Source: Synechococcus sp. CBW1004 (lineage in GTDB: Bacteria > Cyanobacteriota > Cyanobacteriia > PCC-6307 > Cyanobiaceae). From it: 64,000 nt of DNA. The notes below the pieces were generated by a model, which saw only the letters and a program-made list of their open reading frames with translations, did no database searches and was not told where the DNA came from. The stretch lies in contig NZ_CP060397.1 in NCBI RefSeq assembly GCF_015840715.1, positions 2,500,686 to 2,564,685 on the forward strand, written 5' to 3'. Numbering within the stretch: the first letter of the stretch is position 1; each line of letters opens with the position of its first letter. Positions 20,653 to 29,584 of the stretch are shown here, piece after piece. The translations under genes and the position numbers were made by a program.

Positions 20653-22998
20653 CTAGGCGGCCGGAACGGTGTCGCGCACGGTGTCCTGGGCAGGCATGTC
20701 GCTGACGAGCACGTCACGCAGCAGGCGCACAACGCCCCGCTGTGCCAGGCCCCGTGCCACGGCGCCTCCCATGCGGCGCAGTTCGGGCTCGCTGAGCACC
20801 CGTGGCAGACGACGCAGCAGCAGCGAGGGCTCGAAGCCAGGCAGCTGACTCAGGATCGCCACCAGCTGACGCAGAGGTTCCAGCTCGAGCAGCAGCTCCC
20901 GTGTGGAGCGCAGGGGGCGGCGGGTCTCCTGGCGCAGGCCCGGCGGCAGCAGGCGGGAGGGAAGGCGACGACCCAGCTTCACGGCCATGCTCCAGGCCAG
21001 CTGGTCCATCCGCTCGACCGTGGCGTCGACCAGCTGCTGGCGCAGCATGCCGCCATTGGCGGAGAAGAGAAAATCGAGCACCTGGTCCAGCAGGGCCTCG
21101 AGATCGAGTTGATCCTGCAGCGCGGCACTGCTGACGAGATTCTCCAGGCGCTGCCAGCGGAATTCCTCGCCGTCGAACAGCATCTCGCGCAGGCTGCGGC
21201 GCAGCGAGGGATCCGGATCCTCCATCAGGCGCCGGGCGAAGTAGGGATAGGCGGCCCCGAGGATCTTGAAGTCGGGGTCGACGCTCAGAGCGATGCCCTC
21301 CAGGGTCACCAGCGAGCGGATGATCAGGGCGTAATAGGGCGGCACTCGGAAGGGGAAGCGATACATCACCCCCGACAGGTCATCGGTGACGGCCTTGAAG
21401 TCCATGCGGCTCACCCCCATTTCCAGGGCCTGGCCGAACACGCTTTCGAAAGCCGGCACGATTGGGGAGAGATCGACATCCTCAGCCAGGAATCCGAGGC
21501 TGACAAAATCGTTGCTGAGTTTGGAGAAGTTGCGGTTGACGAGATGCACCACCGCCTGGATCAGGCCAGTGCGGCTCTCGCGGCTCACCTCGCTCATCAT
21601 GCCGAAGTCAAGATAGGCCAGGCGGCCATCCGGCAGGGCCAGCAGGTTGCCGGGGTGAGGATCGGCGTGGAAGAAGCCGTGCTCCAGCAGTTGCTGCAAT
21701 GAGCAGTTCACCCCCACGGTCACCATGTCGTCTGGGTCAATGCCCAGCTCTCGCACGGCCTCGAGATTGGTGAGCTTGACGCCATCGATCCACTCCATCG
21801 TCAGCACCCGCCGGCTGGTGGCCTGGCGGAAGATGCGTGGCACGGCGATGCGGGTATTGTGGCTGTGCAGCTGGGCAAACGTCTCAGCGTTGGAGGCCTC
21901 ATTGAGATAGTCCATCTCCTCGAACACACGCCTTCCGAGTTCATCGATCAGCGCGACAAGATCACTGCGGATCAGTCGCACGTTGCGGTTCAGCCAGGCG
22001 GCGATCTGACGCACGATGTAGAGATCGAGCGTGATCTGCTCGCGCAGGCCCGGCCGCTGCACCTTCACCGCCACCCGTTCGCCGCTGATCAGGACGCCTC
22101 TGTGCACCTGGCCCAGGGACGCGGCGGAGATCGGTTCGCGGTCCAGCTGGGCGTAGATCGTCTCCACCGGCGCCCCCAGGTCTTCCTCGATGCATGCCAT
22201 CGCCAGGGCGCTGGAGAAGCCCGGGAGCTGGTCCTGCAGCTGCGCCAGCTCCTCGAGCAGCAGGGGCGGCACGATGTCAGGGCGTGTGGAGAGGGCCTGG
22301 CCGGCCTTGATGAACGCCGGACCGAGCTGGGCCAGCAGCTCCGCGCATTCGCGGGCGCGGGAGCGCGCCCGGTCGGGGAGCTTGAGGCTGCCCGTGAACC
22401 AGTCGGTGGCGACGCCGAGCAGATACAGGCTGATCGGCACCAGCGTCTGCCAGAGCCGGCGCAGCAGGCGCTCGGGGTGGCCGGCGTAGATGCGGGTGAT
22501 GGCGTCGGGGTCGTAGCGCAGCAGACCGGCGGCCTCGATGAAGTCGCCCAGCTCGTCCTTGCTGCCTCCGGGGTTGCTGTTCACAGGGGCGGCGGAATCG
22601 GGGGGAGCGCTGATGCGGGGGAGGGCCGGCGGCGCAGGCGCCATCGGATCGGTGCCGAACACGGCGGCGCGCATCGCCGCCAGCGCCTGCTCGGCGGCGG
22701 TGTCGTTCGCAGTGACGACGGCCTGAGAGACAGGGACGGTGGCTGCCGCTGCTCCGCTGTTGGAGGAAGCACCGCTGGCCGGGTTGTCGCTGTCAGGGAG
22801 GCTCGTTCGGGTGGCAGGCTCCTGAGCATCGGTGGCCACACCGCCTCCGCGATCGTGCTCGCTGCCAGGGGGCGGGGCGGCAGTCATGGCGGCAGCATCG
22901 CCCACGTCCGGCGGGTCGGATCCGACCCGCGGCTGCGGCTGGCCGGTGTCGGATGCGGTGTCCCGGGGGGTACGGGGCTCGGACGCAACGGAGGTCAT
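20653..22998 (-). CDS. ABC1/AarF/UbiB family atypical kinase
   Basis: Member of the ABC1/UbiB atypical kinase family, linked in bacteria and plastids to quinone and prenyl-lipid metabolism. The 781-residue protein has the family's AGQALSTRPDIVPP motif, invariant-lysine region VAVKVQRPGL, catalytic loop FFHADPHPGN and metal-binding YLDFGMM. The first ~160 residues are a low-complexity, Pro/Ala/Ser/Asp-rich extension without recognisable domain, unusually long for the family, followed by a conserved start near FIEAAGLLRYDPDAITRIY. ATG start at 22998. A homologous kinase gene family exists in all plastids and cyanobacteria; which paralogue this is cannot be settled here. Confidence 0.92.
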   Translation of the reverse strand: MTSVASEPRTPRDTASDTGQPQPRVGSDPPDVGDAAAMTAAPPPGSEHDRGGGVATDAQEPATRTSLPDSDNPASGASSNSGAAAATVPVSQAVVTANDTAAEQALAAMRAAVFGTDPMAPAPPALPRISAPPDSAAPVNSNPGGSKDELGDFIEAAGLLRYDPDAITRIYAGHPERLLRRLWQTLVPISLYLLGVATDWFTGSLKLPDRARSRARECAELLAQLGPAFIKAGQALSTRPDIVPPLLLEELAQLQDQLPGFSSALAMACIEEDLGAPVETIYAQLDREPISAASLGQVHRGVLISGERVAVKVQRPGLREQITLDLYIVRQIAAWLNRNVRLIRSDLVALIDELGRRVFEEMDYLNEASNAETFAQLHSHNTRIAVPRIFRQATSRRVLTMEWIDGVKLTNLEAVRELGIDPDDMVTVGVNCSLQQLLEHGFFHADPHPGNLLALPDGRLAYLDFGMMSEVSRESRTGLIQAVVHLVNRNFSKLSNDFVSLGFLAEDVDLSPIVPAFESVFGQALEMGVSRMDFKAVTDDLSGVMYRFPFRVPPYYALIIRSLVTLEGIALSVDPDFKILGAAYPYFARRLMEDPDPSLRRSLREMLFDGEEFRWQRLENLVSSAALQDQLDLEALLDQVLDFLFSANGGMLRQQLVDATVERMDQLAWSMAVKLGRRLPSRLLPPGLRQETRRPLRSTRELLLELEPLRQLVAILSQLPGFEPSLLLRRLPRVLSEPELRRMGGAVARGLAQRGVVRLLRDVLVSDMPAQDTVRDTVPAA

Positions 22999-23306
22999 CG
23001 GCGCAGGGTCCGGGAACCGTGGTGATTGACGATTCTGTCTGGACGCCGCCGCCGGCGAGGCCGGGTGTCAGCGCCGGTTTTTCCGTCGGCATCCAGGGTT
23101 GATCAGGATCGTTCCCATTCCCCTTGTCAGGGCGCTCATCGCCTCCAGGACGCGGAACCCCTGTCAGGTGCGATCGCTCTCCGTGCCGGCTTCCTCAGGG
23201 TCATCAGAGAGGCACGCACCTTGGTCTCTATGGGAGCTGCGTGCCATGTCCCGTCGCACACCGGCCTCGGGCTGCGGCGGCGCGTTTGTGGTCTGCCTGC
23301 CGCCGT
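22999..23306. other. Intergenic region between uvrB and the AarF-like kinase gene
   Basis: 308 bp without a supported gene. It holds one HIP1 palindrome (GCGATCGC, 23170-23177), the octamer over-represented in many cyanobacterial genomes. The promoter of the kinase gene should lie here on the minus strand. I see no tRNA or clear terminator. Confidence 0.55.
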
Positions 23307-25310
23307 TCAGCTCTTGCCGACCAGTTTCTGGCGCAGGTTCTTGATGCGGTCGCGCAGCTGGGCGGCTTCCTCGAACTCCAGGTTCTTCGCGGCCGTCTTC
23401 ATCCTGTCCTCCAGCTGCTGAATCAACTCCGGCAGGGAATCAAGCGGCACGTCGTTGTGAATCGCCTGTTCGCTGGCCTGTTCGAGCTGGTCATCGCTGA
23501 GGCGTCTGGAGATCTCCAGGAAGGCCAGGATCGAATTGCCGGCGCGCTTGCCGGCCGGTGTGGGTGTGATGCCGTGTTTTTCGTTATAGGTCTGCTGAAT
23601 CGCCCGTCGCCGCTCCGTCTCCGAAATGGCCTTGGCCATGCTGTCGGTGAGATTGTCCGCGTAGAGCAGCGCCACCCCCTCCACGTGGCGGGCGGCACGG
23701 CCGATTGTCTGAATCAGGGAGCGCTCGGCGCGCAGGAATCCTTCCTTGTCGGCATCGAGAATGGCGACCAGTGACACTTCAGGGAGATCCAGACCCTCGC
23801 GCAGCAGGTTGACGCCCACCAGCACGTCATATTCTCCGTTGCGCAGATCCTGGATGATCTCAATCCGCTCGATGGAATGGATTTCCGAGTGCAGATAGCG
23901 CACCCGCACACCGTTCTCCGCCAGGTAGTCCGTGAGGTCTTCGGCCATGCGCTTGGTCAGCGTCGTCACCAGCACCCGTTCCTGCTTGTCGGCCCGCACG
24001 CGGATCTCCCCGAGCAGATCATCCACCTGTCCCTCGGTGGGTCTGACCTCCACCACCGGATCCAGCACGCCGGTCGGTCGGATCACCTGCTCCACCACCT
24101 GGCCACTGCTCTGCGTCATTTCCCAGTCGCCGGGAGTCGCGCTCACAAAGATCGTCTGGCGCGCCTTCTGCCAGAACTCCTCCCCTTTGAGCGGTCGATT
24201 ATCGGCGGCGCTCGGCAGGCGGAAGCCGTGTTCAATCAGCACCTGCTTGCGGCTCTGATCGCCGTTGTACATCGCCTGGAGCTGGGAGCAGGTGACGTGG
24301 CTCTCATCCACCACCAGCAGCCAGTCGTCCGGGAAGTAATCGATCAGACACTCCGGTGGTGTTCCCGCTTCGCGGCCGGCCAGGTGGCGGGCATAGTTCT
24401 CGACGCCGTTGCAGTACCCCACCTGCTCCAGCATCTCGAGGTCATAGCTGGTGCGCTGTTCCAGGCGCTGGGCCTCGAGCAGGCGTCCCTGGCTGTTGAG
24501 CACGTCGAGCCGTTCACGCAGCTCGGAGCGGATCGCCTGGATCGCTGACTGCAGCCGTTCCTTTGGGGTGACGAAGTGCTTGGCCGGGTAGATGCTGATG
24601 GTGTCCAGGCTCTGCAGGATCTCACCGCTGGTGGGATCGACGTAGCGGATCGCCTCCACCTCATCGCCGAACAGTTCGATGCGCACCAGACGATCTTCAT
24701 AGGCGGGTCCGATTTCGAGCACATCACCGCGTACCCGGAAGCGTCCCCGGGCGATCTCGATGTCGTTGCGGGAGTACTGGTTGTTGACCAGGTCCCGCAG
24801 GGAGGAGCGCAGATCAAGACTCTCGCCCACCCGGAACTGCACTGCTGCCTTCAGGTATTCGCTGGGGATTCCCAGGCCATAGATACAGCTGATTGAGGCC
24901 ACCACGATGACATCACGCCGCTCAAACAGGGAGCGGGTGGCGGAGTGTCGCAGCATGTCGATCTCTTCATTGATCGACGCTGTCTTGGCGATGTAGGTGT
25001 CTGAAACCGGAACATAAGCTTCCGGTTGATAGTAGTCGTAGTAGGAGATGAAATATTCAACGGCGTTGTTCGGGAAGAATTCGCGCAGCTCATTGCAGAG
25101 CTGTGCCGCCAGTGTCTTGTTATGGGCCAGCACCAGTGTCGGCCGGCCGGTGCGGGCGATCACATTGGCGATCGTGAAGGTCTTGCCGGTGCCCGTGGCC
25201 CCCAGCAGCGTCTGATAGCGCTCACCCTGGTCCACCCCGGCCACGAGGCCGGCGATCGCCTCCGGCTGATCACCGCTGGGTTGATAGGGGGCGTGGAGCT
25301 GGAAAGGCAT
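23307..25310 (-). CDS. uvrB: Excinuclease ABC subunit B
   Basis: Damage-verifying helicase-like subunit of the UvrABC nucleotide-excision repair system. The 667-residue protein shows Walker A GATGTGKT at residues 37-44, the beta-hairpin region [17 protein letters not shown], helicase motifs [29 protein letters not shown] and QTIGRAARH, and a C-terminal UVR domain ([22 protein letters not shown]) that binds UvrC or UvrA. ATG start at 25310. Nearby genes are functionally unrelated. Codon use in parts is slightly less GC-biased than in neighbouring genes. Confidence 0.98.
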   Translation of the reverse strand: MPFQLHAPYQPSGDQPEAIAGLVAGVDQGERYQTLLGATGTGKTFTIANVIARTGRPTLVLAHNKTLAAQLCNELREFFPNNAVEYFISYYDYYQPEAYVPVSDTYIAKTASINEEIDMLRHSATRSLFERRDVIVVASISCIYGLGIPSEYLKAAVQFRVGESLDLRSSLRDLVNNQYSRNDIEIARGRFRVRGDVLEIGPAYEDRLVRIELFGDEVEAIRYVDPTSGEILQSLDTISIYPAKHFVTPKERLQSAIQAIRSELRERLDVLNSQGRLLEAQRLEQRTSYDLEMLEQVGYCNGVENYARHLAGREAGTPPECLIDYFPDDWLLVVDESHVTCSQLQAMYNGDQSRKQVLIEHGFRLPSAADNRPLKGEEFWQKARQTIFVSATPGDWEMTQSSGQVVEQVIRPTGVLDPVVEVRPTEGQVDDLLGEIRVRADKQERVLVTTLTKRMAEDLTDYLAENGVRVRYLHSEIHSIERIEIIQDLRNGEYDVLVGVNLLREGLDLPEVSLVAILDADKEGFLRAERSLIQTIGRAARHVEGVALLYADNLTDSMAKAISETERRRAIQQTYNEKHGITPTPAGKRAGNSILAFLEISRRLSDDQLEQASEQAIHNDVPLDSLPELIQQLEDRMKTAAKNLEFEEAAQLRDRIKNLRQKLVGKS

Positions 25311-25437
25311 CGGCCCATTGTGGCGTTCCAGGCGCGTGTCCCGGGTCTGTGGGACACCGTCGGCGTTGTGATGGAGAACCCCGATCGGGTCCTGGTACTG
25401 GATGCCCCGATCCGGGAGCCCGCGATGCCTGCAAGAA

Positions 25438-25486
25438 AGAGAGCCCCCCAGCCTCCCTTTGCACGCGGAGGCCTGGAGGGCTCTCT
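25438..25486 (-). terminator. Terminator downstream of the holin-family gene
   Basis: A near-perfect inverted repeat, arms about 25438-25456 and 25467-25486, with one mismatch and one bulged base. On the minus strand it is followed by TTTCTT. It lies about 40 nt past the stop codon of the minus-strand gene at 25526-25954. Confidence 0.78.
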
Positions 25487-25525
25487 GTTTTCAGCCTGCA
25501 GGGCGCAGCTGAGATCGTGGATCGC

Positions 25526-25954
25526 TCAGGCGACGAAACCGGAGAGCAGCTGGGTCATGGCGCGGGTGAGGGGAACCTCCAGCCCGAGAAACTTGAGGAT
25601 GAAGTAGCTGAGCACGCTGTAGACGAGGGCGCCGAGGGCTGCGCTCGCCAGGCCGTTCTTCAGGCGGAACCCCTGGATCAGCCAGGCCGCCAGACCGAAC
25701 AGGATGATCGTGATCAGCCAGTTGAACAGAAACGAGATCGGACCGATCAGGCCGCCGATGGAGGTGATCGCCCAGATCGGCGCCAGCAGGAACTTCAGGG
25801 GCCACACCAGCAGTGTGCCCAGGAGCCCGATCACCACCGCCGAGAGCAGGGCGATCGGAAAGCTGGCCATCTCGACTCCGAGTGGCAGGCGTGAGACCAG
25901 CAGCAGGATCAGGGCCCGGATCGGCCACTGGATCAACCACATCAGAGCACCCAT
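25526..25954 (-). CDS. Phage-holin-family (superfamily IV-like) small membrane protein
   Basis: Four-segment membrane protein of about 142 residues resembling the phage holin family 4 domain widespread in cyanobacterial chromosomes; despite the family name there is no phage context. Start taken as ATG 25954 (MGALMWLIQWPIRALILLL), with ATG 25942 also possible; a longer in-frame extension upstream lacks family-like sequence. Hydrophobic segments lie at about residues 5-20, 30-55, 70-95 and 108-128. The Gly-rich segment IGGLIGPISFLFNWLITII is typical of the group. It is followed by its own terminator. Confidence 0.78.
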   Translation of the reverse strand: MGALMWLIQWPIRALILLLVSRLPLGVEMASFPIALLSAVVIGLLGTLLVWPLKFLLAPIWAITSIGGLIGPISFLFNWLITIILFGLAAWLIQGFRLKNGLASAALGALVYSVLSYFILKFLGLEVPLTRAMTQLLSGFVA

Positions 25955-26083
25955 GGAAGCGGCGGAGCACTGAAGGCAACGTAGGCATGGCCTCCGCAAC
26001 TGACCACTGCCAGAAGGGCAGGGTTGCTCTGTGGTGGCAGCTCCATGGGCGATCGTTGCGGTGGCCGCTGTGCGGGACGTCAC

Positions 26084-26116
26084 GAAAAAGCCCCCGGGTT
26101 CATCACACCGGGGGCT
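26084..26116 (-). terminator. Rho-independent terminator downstream of ycf23
   Basis: Inverted repeat with 9-bp arms AGCCCCCGG (26089-26097) and CCGGGGGCT (26108-26116). On the minus strand the stem is followed by TTTTTCG. It lies about 55 nt beyond the ycf23 stop. Confidence 0.9.
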
Positions 26117-26171
26117 GTCGATTGCAGGATGGCGGCTGGGGTCCGCTCGACCAGTTCCGGCTGGATTCGCT

Positions 26172-26945
26172 TCAGACCAGGCTGGTGACGGTCGTTCCGA
26201 TCGCTTCCCGCAGCCCGCGCACCACGGCGATCATCGCCAGTTCATCGTCGAGGCGGTTGACGGCGCTGCCCACGCCCACGCCGGCGGCACCGGCCGCCAG
26301 GGCCAGGGGCACGGTGGCGCTGGAGAGACCCGAGGCACAGAGCACCGGGGTCTTCCGGTCGGCGGCCCGCAGGGCCCGGCTGATGGCATGGGCGGCGGCC
26401 AGGGTGGGGGCCGCCTTCTCGATCAGACCGAGGACGCCCGGGCTGAAGGGACGGGCGCTGGTGCCACCTTCGGTCTGGATCAGATCCGCGCCGGCTTCAG
26501 CGAGGTCGACGGCCAGCTGTTCCTGCTCGTCGAGGGGCAGCACGTGGGGCACCGTGACCGACAGCACCACGTGGGGAAGGAGCTCACGGGTGCGGCGGGT
26601 CAGCTCCAGCACCTCGGCGGCGCTGAACACCCGGCCCTGGGCATAGAAGGTGTCGAAGTTGCCGATCTCCGCCATCACTGCACCGGCCTCGATCGCCGCC
26701 GGGAACAGCTCCGGGTCCACCGCCGAGACGCAAAGAGGGAGCTCAGGTGCCACCGCCTGGACGGCGCGCACCAGGTCCGGGTCGCAGGCCAGGTCGAGCA
26801 GGTCGGCGCCACCGGCGGCGGCGGCACGGGCGATGCGCTGCACTGACGCGGTATCGAAATTGGTGAGACCCGCGATCACCTTGAGGGCCCGCCCCTGGTC
26901 CACGGCGCTCTGCAGAGCGTTGGGCAGGCTGGAGAGACGCGACAT
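26172..26945 (-). CDS. ycf23: Ycf23 / DUF561 family protein
   Basis: Member of the DUF561 family, conserved in cyanobacteria and some algal plastids as Ycf23; biochemical role unknown. The sequence has a TIM-barrel-like pattern: ALKVIAGLTNFD near the start, GGADLLDLACD, LPLCVSAVDPELF, GAVMAEIGNFDTFY, LSVTVPHVLPLD, GADLIQTEGGTSARP and a C-terminal phosphate-site-like AAGAAGVGVGSAVN. Start taken as ATG 26945 (MSRLSSLPNAL; 257 residues), which fits the family better than an upstream ATG at 26981 lying inside the divergent tilS gene. Only 14 nt separate the two divergent starts, so promoters must overlap coding sequence. Followed by a strong terminator. Confidence 0.88.
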   Translation of the reverse strand: MSRLSSLPNALQSAVDQGRALKVIAGLTNFDTASVQRIARAAAAGGADLLDLACDPDLVRAVQAVAPELPLCVSAVDPELFPAAIEAGAVMAEIGNFDTFYAQGRVFSAAEVLELTRRTRELLPHVVLSVTVPHVLPLDEQEQLAVDLAEAGADLIQTEGGTSARPFSPGVLGLIEKAAPTLAAAHAISRALRAADRKTPVLCASGLSSATVPLALAAGAAGVGVGSAVNRLDDELAMIAVVRGLREAIGTTVTSLV

Positions 26946-26959
26946 GGAGGGCAGGTGAA

Positions 26960-28177
26960 ATGGCTGGGGTGATTCTCCCATCCGGGCCCGGAACCCCAGC
27001 GGCCTGGAGCTCCGATCACCTCCGTCTGCACCGCAGCCTGCTGCGCCGGCCGGAGCTGTTGCCCCGTGGCGCCCCTCTGCTGCTGGCCGTTTCCGGCGGC
27101 CAGGATTCCATGGCGATGGCCGGATTGCTGCTGGATCTGCAGCCTCTCCACCACTGGCGCCTGCACCTCTGGCACGGCGACCACGCCTGGCGGGAGGACT
27201 CGGCGCAGCAGGCCTGCGAACTGCAGAGCTGGGCGCGGGATCGGCAGCTGCCGATCCGGGTGGAGCGTCTGGAGGCGCCAGAGACCCGGGGCAACCGGGA
27301 GGCGGCTGCCCGCCGCTGGCGGTATCGGTGCCTGCAGCGGGAGGCGTTGCGGCTGGCCTGCCACCACGTGCTCACGGCCCACACCGCCAGCGACCGGGCT
27401 GAAACGGTGCTGCTGCACCTGGCCCGCGGCAGCCATCGTCGCGGCCTGGTGGCTCTGCGGCGTCGCCAACCCCTGGCCGCCCTTCTGGGTTCTGAACCGG
27501 CCCGTGTGCCGGGGGAGCGTCCCGGCCGGAGCGGTACCGCGATCGTTTCGAGGGAGGTGGAGGGGGGCTCCGGGGACGTTCCAGCCCACTCGCCGCCTGG
27601 CTCGCAGCCGCGTGAGCCGATCGGTCCGGATGCGCCCGTCCCTGCCCCGGCAGCCTTCTCGACGCTGTGGCTGGTCCGGCCCCTGCAGCTGTTCACCCGT
27701 CAGGACACCGAGCGGATCTGCCGCCATGAGGGCTGGCCCATCTGGCAGGACGCCACCAATGCGCAGCTGGAGCTGAGCCGCAATCGCATCCGTGCCCAGG
27801 TGCTGCCGGTGCTGGAGCAGCTCCATCCCGGAGCAGCCCGCCGCATCAGCGACCAGGCGGAACGGCTCGCCGCCGAGCAGGAGCAGCAGCAGGAGCTCCT
27901 TGATCTGGCCCTGATTCCGGTTCAGATCGGACCCCTGCAGCTGGATCGCGGCGCCCTGCTGCGGCTGTCGCGAGCCAGTCAGGGACTGCTGCTGCAGCAT
28001 TGGTTGCGACGCTGCCGCGGCCAGGAACTGGACAGCCGCAGCCTGGCCGAGCTTCTGCCGCGTCTGGAGATGCAGCGGGGACCGGGTCGGATGGATCTCG
28101 CCGGCGGCTGGCAGTTGAGCTGGCGGGGAACCACACTGGCCCTGCGCCCTCCCCGCCTGATCGCCGGCCATGGCTGA
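26960..28177 (+). CDS. tilS: tRNA(Ile)-lysidine synthetase TilS
   Basis: ATP-dependent enzyme that puts lysidine at the wobble cytidine of tRNA-Ile(CAU), switching it from methionine to isoleucine identity. The PP-loop motif SGGQDS lies at residues 45-50, followed by HGDHAWREDS, REAAARRWRY and LTAHTASDRAETVLLHLARG; the later conserved WLVRPLQLF and WPIWQDATN are present. Between these sits an unconserved stretch of about 50 residues (roughly 182-230), rich in Gly, Pro and Arg, that I do not recognise from the family. At 405 residues it is in the family range. Its last 8 nt overlap the start of the next gene. Confidence 0.95.
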   Translation: MAGVILPSGPGTPAAWSSDHLRLHRSLLRRPELLPRGAPLLLAVSGGQDSMAMAGLLLDLQPLHHWRLHLWHGDHAWREDSAQQACELQSWARDRQLPIRVERLEAPETRGNREAAARRWRYRCLQREALRLACHHVLTAHTASDRAETVLLHLARGSHRRGLVALRRRQPLAALLGSEPARVPGERPGRSGTAIVSREVEGGSGDVPAHSPPGSQPREPIGPDAPVPAPAAFSTLWLVRPLQLFTRQDTERICRHEGWPIWQDATNAQLELSRNRIRAQVLPVLEQLHPGAARRISDQAERLAAEQEQQQELLDLALIPVQIGPLQLDRGALLRLSRASQGLLLQHWLRRCRGQELDSRSLAELLPRLEMQRGPGRMDLAGGWQLSWRGTTLALRPPRLIAGHG

Positions 28178-29573
28178 TTCCGCCCTGAGCACAGATCTTC
28201 TCGAGCGGTACGGCGCCATCGAGCAGGCCTACTGCCAGGAGCGCTGGACCTCCGTCATCCATGACGGCCAGACCCTTCTGGGTGATCTGTCCCGCGTCGA
28301 TGACACCCCGCCGGAGGGACTGACGGAACGGCTGCAGTTGCTCATCGCCCACGCCCTTCTCTACGGCCTGGGGGATCGCGACAGTGCCGAGGATCTCTAC
28401 CAGGCGGTGCTGCGTTCGGGGGCGGAGGCGAGCCTGCGGCAGATCGCCGAGCAGGGTCTGCAGCAATGCGCCCTGCCGGTCACCACTCCGGAGCCCCAAC
28501 AGGAGCAGGGGGAGCAGCAGGTTGATCCGCAACCCGATTCAGTCGCTGCGCCGACGGGGGAGACGTCCCTGTGGCCGGAGGCCGCCGCCGCCGAAGCCGA
28601 ACTCCAGACCGATCCCGGTCTCTCCTCGCCATCCGGCAGCGCGCCGTCGCTTCAGGAGGGATCCGTCCCGCTCCAGGGCCTCCAGGACGACTGGGGTGCT
28701 GCCACCTCCCAGCCTGCCGCCGGCGAGGAGGGCGCCCTGGGCTGGCTGACCGCTGCTGCGACAGCCGCGCCGCAGGAGCCTGCGGCAGGGCCGGTGATGC
28801 CCTGGCTGGAGGCCGGTGCCGCTGGTGAGGTGTTTCAGCCGGCGCAGGCCAGCCGCCTGGAGGATCCGGCTGTCCTCCAGGACCGACAGGAGTCGGATTC
28901 AGGTTCACCGCCGTCCCAGATCGGCCCGACCGGGGCTTCCCTCGAGGCTCTGCCCGATCAGGCGAACCTGTCGGCGACTGCAGGGATGGCCGATCGGACG
29001 ACCGATGTGGAGCCGCCGCCGGTCGCGGATGGCGCGTCGCTCCTCAGTCCTGAGCCCATGACCGGGCTCCAGTCCATCGCTGCCTCCGGCGACATCCCCA
29101 TCGCTGGTGGGGATGTCGTGGAGGCCTTCAACCGCGGCCTGCAGGCCAGCCCGCCTGAGGAGAGGCTCGTGCCTGAAGTGGTGGATGAGCCGGAGCTGAT
29201 CGAGCTGCATCAGGCCGACAGCCTTCTCCGCGAGGAGCTGCTGGTTCCGGCTGTGGCTGAAGAGGTCGCCCCGCCATTGGAAGCGGAGCCTGATGTGGAG
29301 ATGCAGGCACCTGCTGAGGCGGATCTGTCGGCCGGTTCGGACCTGTCGGCTGGTCTGGAACGGCGTGGCCAGGACGGCATCCCCGGCGGGTTTCAGGACC
29401 GGCGGGCGGAACCGCCCCTGGCACCGGTGCCTGCGCAGGAGCCTGCTCCCGTCTCCCCCGATCCCCGTCCTCAGGTCGTCTCCGGCAGGAGGCCTTTCAG
29501 CGGTCCCCCTGAGCCGGTGGCTGAGGAGGATCCGGAGCTGCTGATGGGCCTGCTGAGGGTGGAGATGGGCTGA
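28170..29573 (+). CDS. Acidic low-complexity protein of unknown function, coupled to tilS
   Basis: Unknown 467-residue protein. The first ~100 residues look folded and helical (DLLERYGAIEQAYCQERWTS, then LLIAHALLYGLGDRDSAEDL), reminiscent of a short TPR-like repeat region. The remainder is a long, strongly acidic, Gln/Ala/Pro-rich region with few basic residues and no recognised domain, ending near EEDPELLMGLLRVEMG. The ATG lies within the last codons of tilS (8-nt overlap ATGGCTGA), implying translational coupling. It converges on rnj with only 4 nt between stop codons. A secreted or regulatory role cannot be inferred; no signal peptide is seen. Confidence 0.72.
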   Translation: MADSALSTDLLERYGAIEQAYCQERWTSVIHDGQTLLGDLSRVDDTPPEGLTERLQLLIAHALLYGLGDRDSAEDLYQAVLRSGAEASLRQIAEQGLQQCALPVTTPEPQQEQGEQQVDPQPDSVAAPTGETSLWPEAAAAEAELQTDPGLSSPSGSAPSLQEGSVPLQGLQDDWGAATSQPAAGEEGALGWLTAAATAAPQEPAAGPVMPWLEAGAAGEVFQPAQASRLEDPAVLQDRQESDSGSPPSQIGPTGASLEALPDQANLSATAGMADRTTDVEPPPVADGASLLSPEPMTGLQSIAASGDIPIAGGDVVEAFNRGLQASPPEERLVPEVVDEPELIELHQADSLLREELLVPAVAEEVAPPLEAEPDVEMQAPAEADLSAGSDLSAGLERRGQDGIPGGFQDRRAEPPLAPVPAQEPAPVSPDPRPQVVSGRRPFSGPPEPVAEEDPELLMGLLRVEMG

Positions 29574-29584
29574 GGCTTCAGCCC
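29567..29584. other. Hairpin spanning two convergent stop codons
   Basis: Perfect 7-bp inverted repeat GGGCTGA/TCAGCCC with a 4-nt loop. The TGA stop of the plus-strand gene is the last three bases of the left arm, and the TGA stop of rnj (minus strand) the mirror bases of the right arm. It may act as a weak bidirectional 3'-end structure. No U-tract follows on either strand. Confidence 0.55.

Noticed and set aside
25526-25954. Holin-family gene as a sign of a prophage
   Set aside because: No lysin, integrase or structural phage gene is near, and this family is a common chromosomal membrane protein in cyanobacteria.
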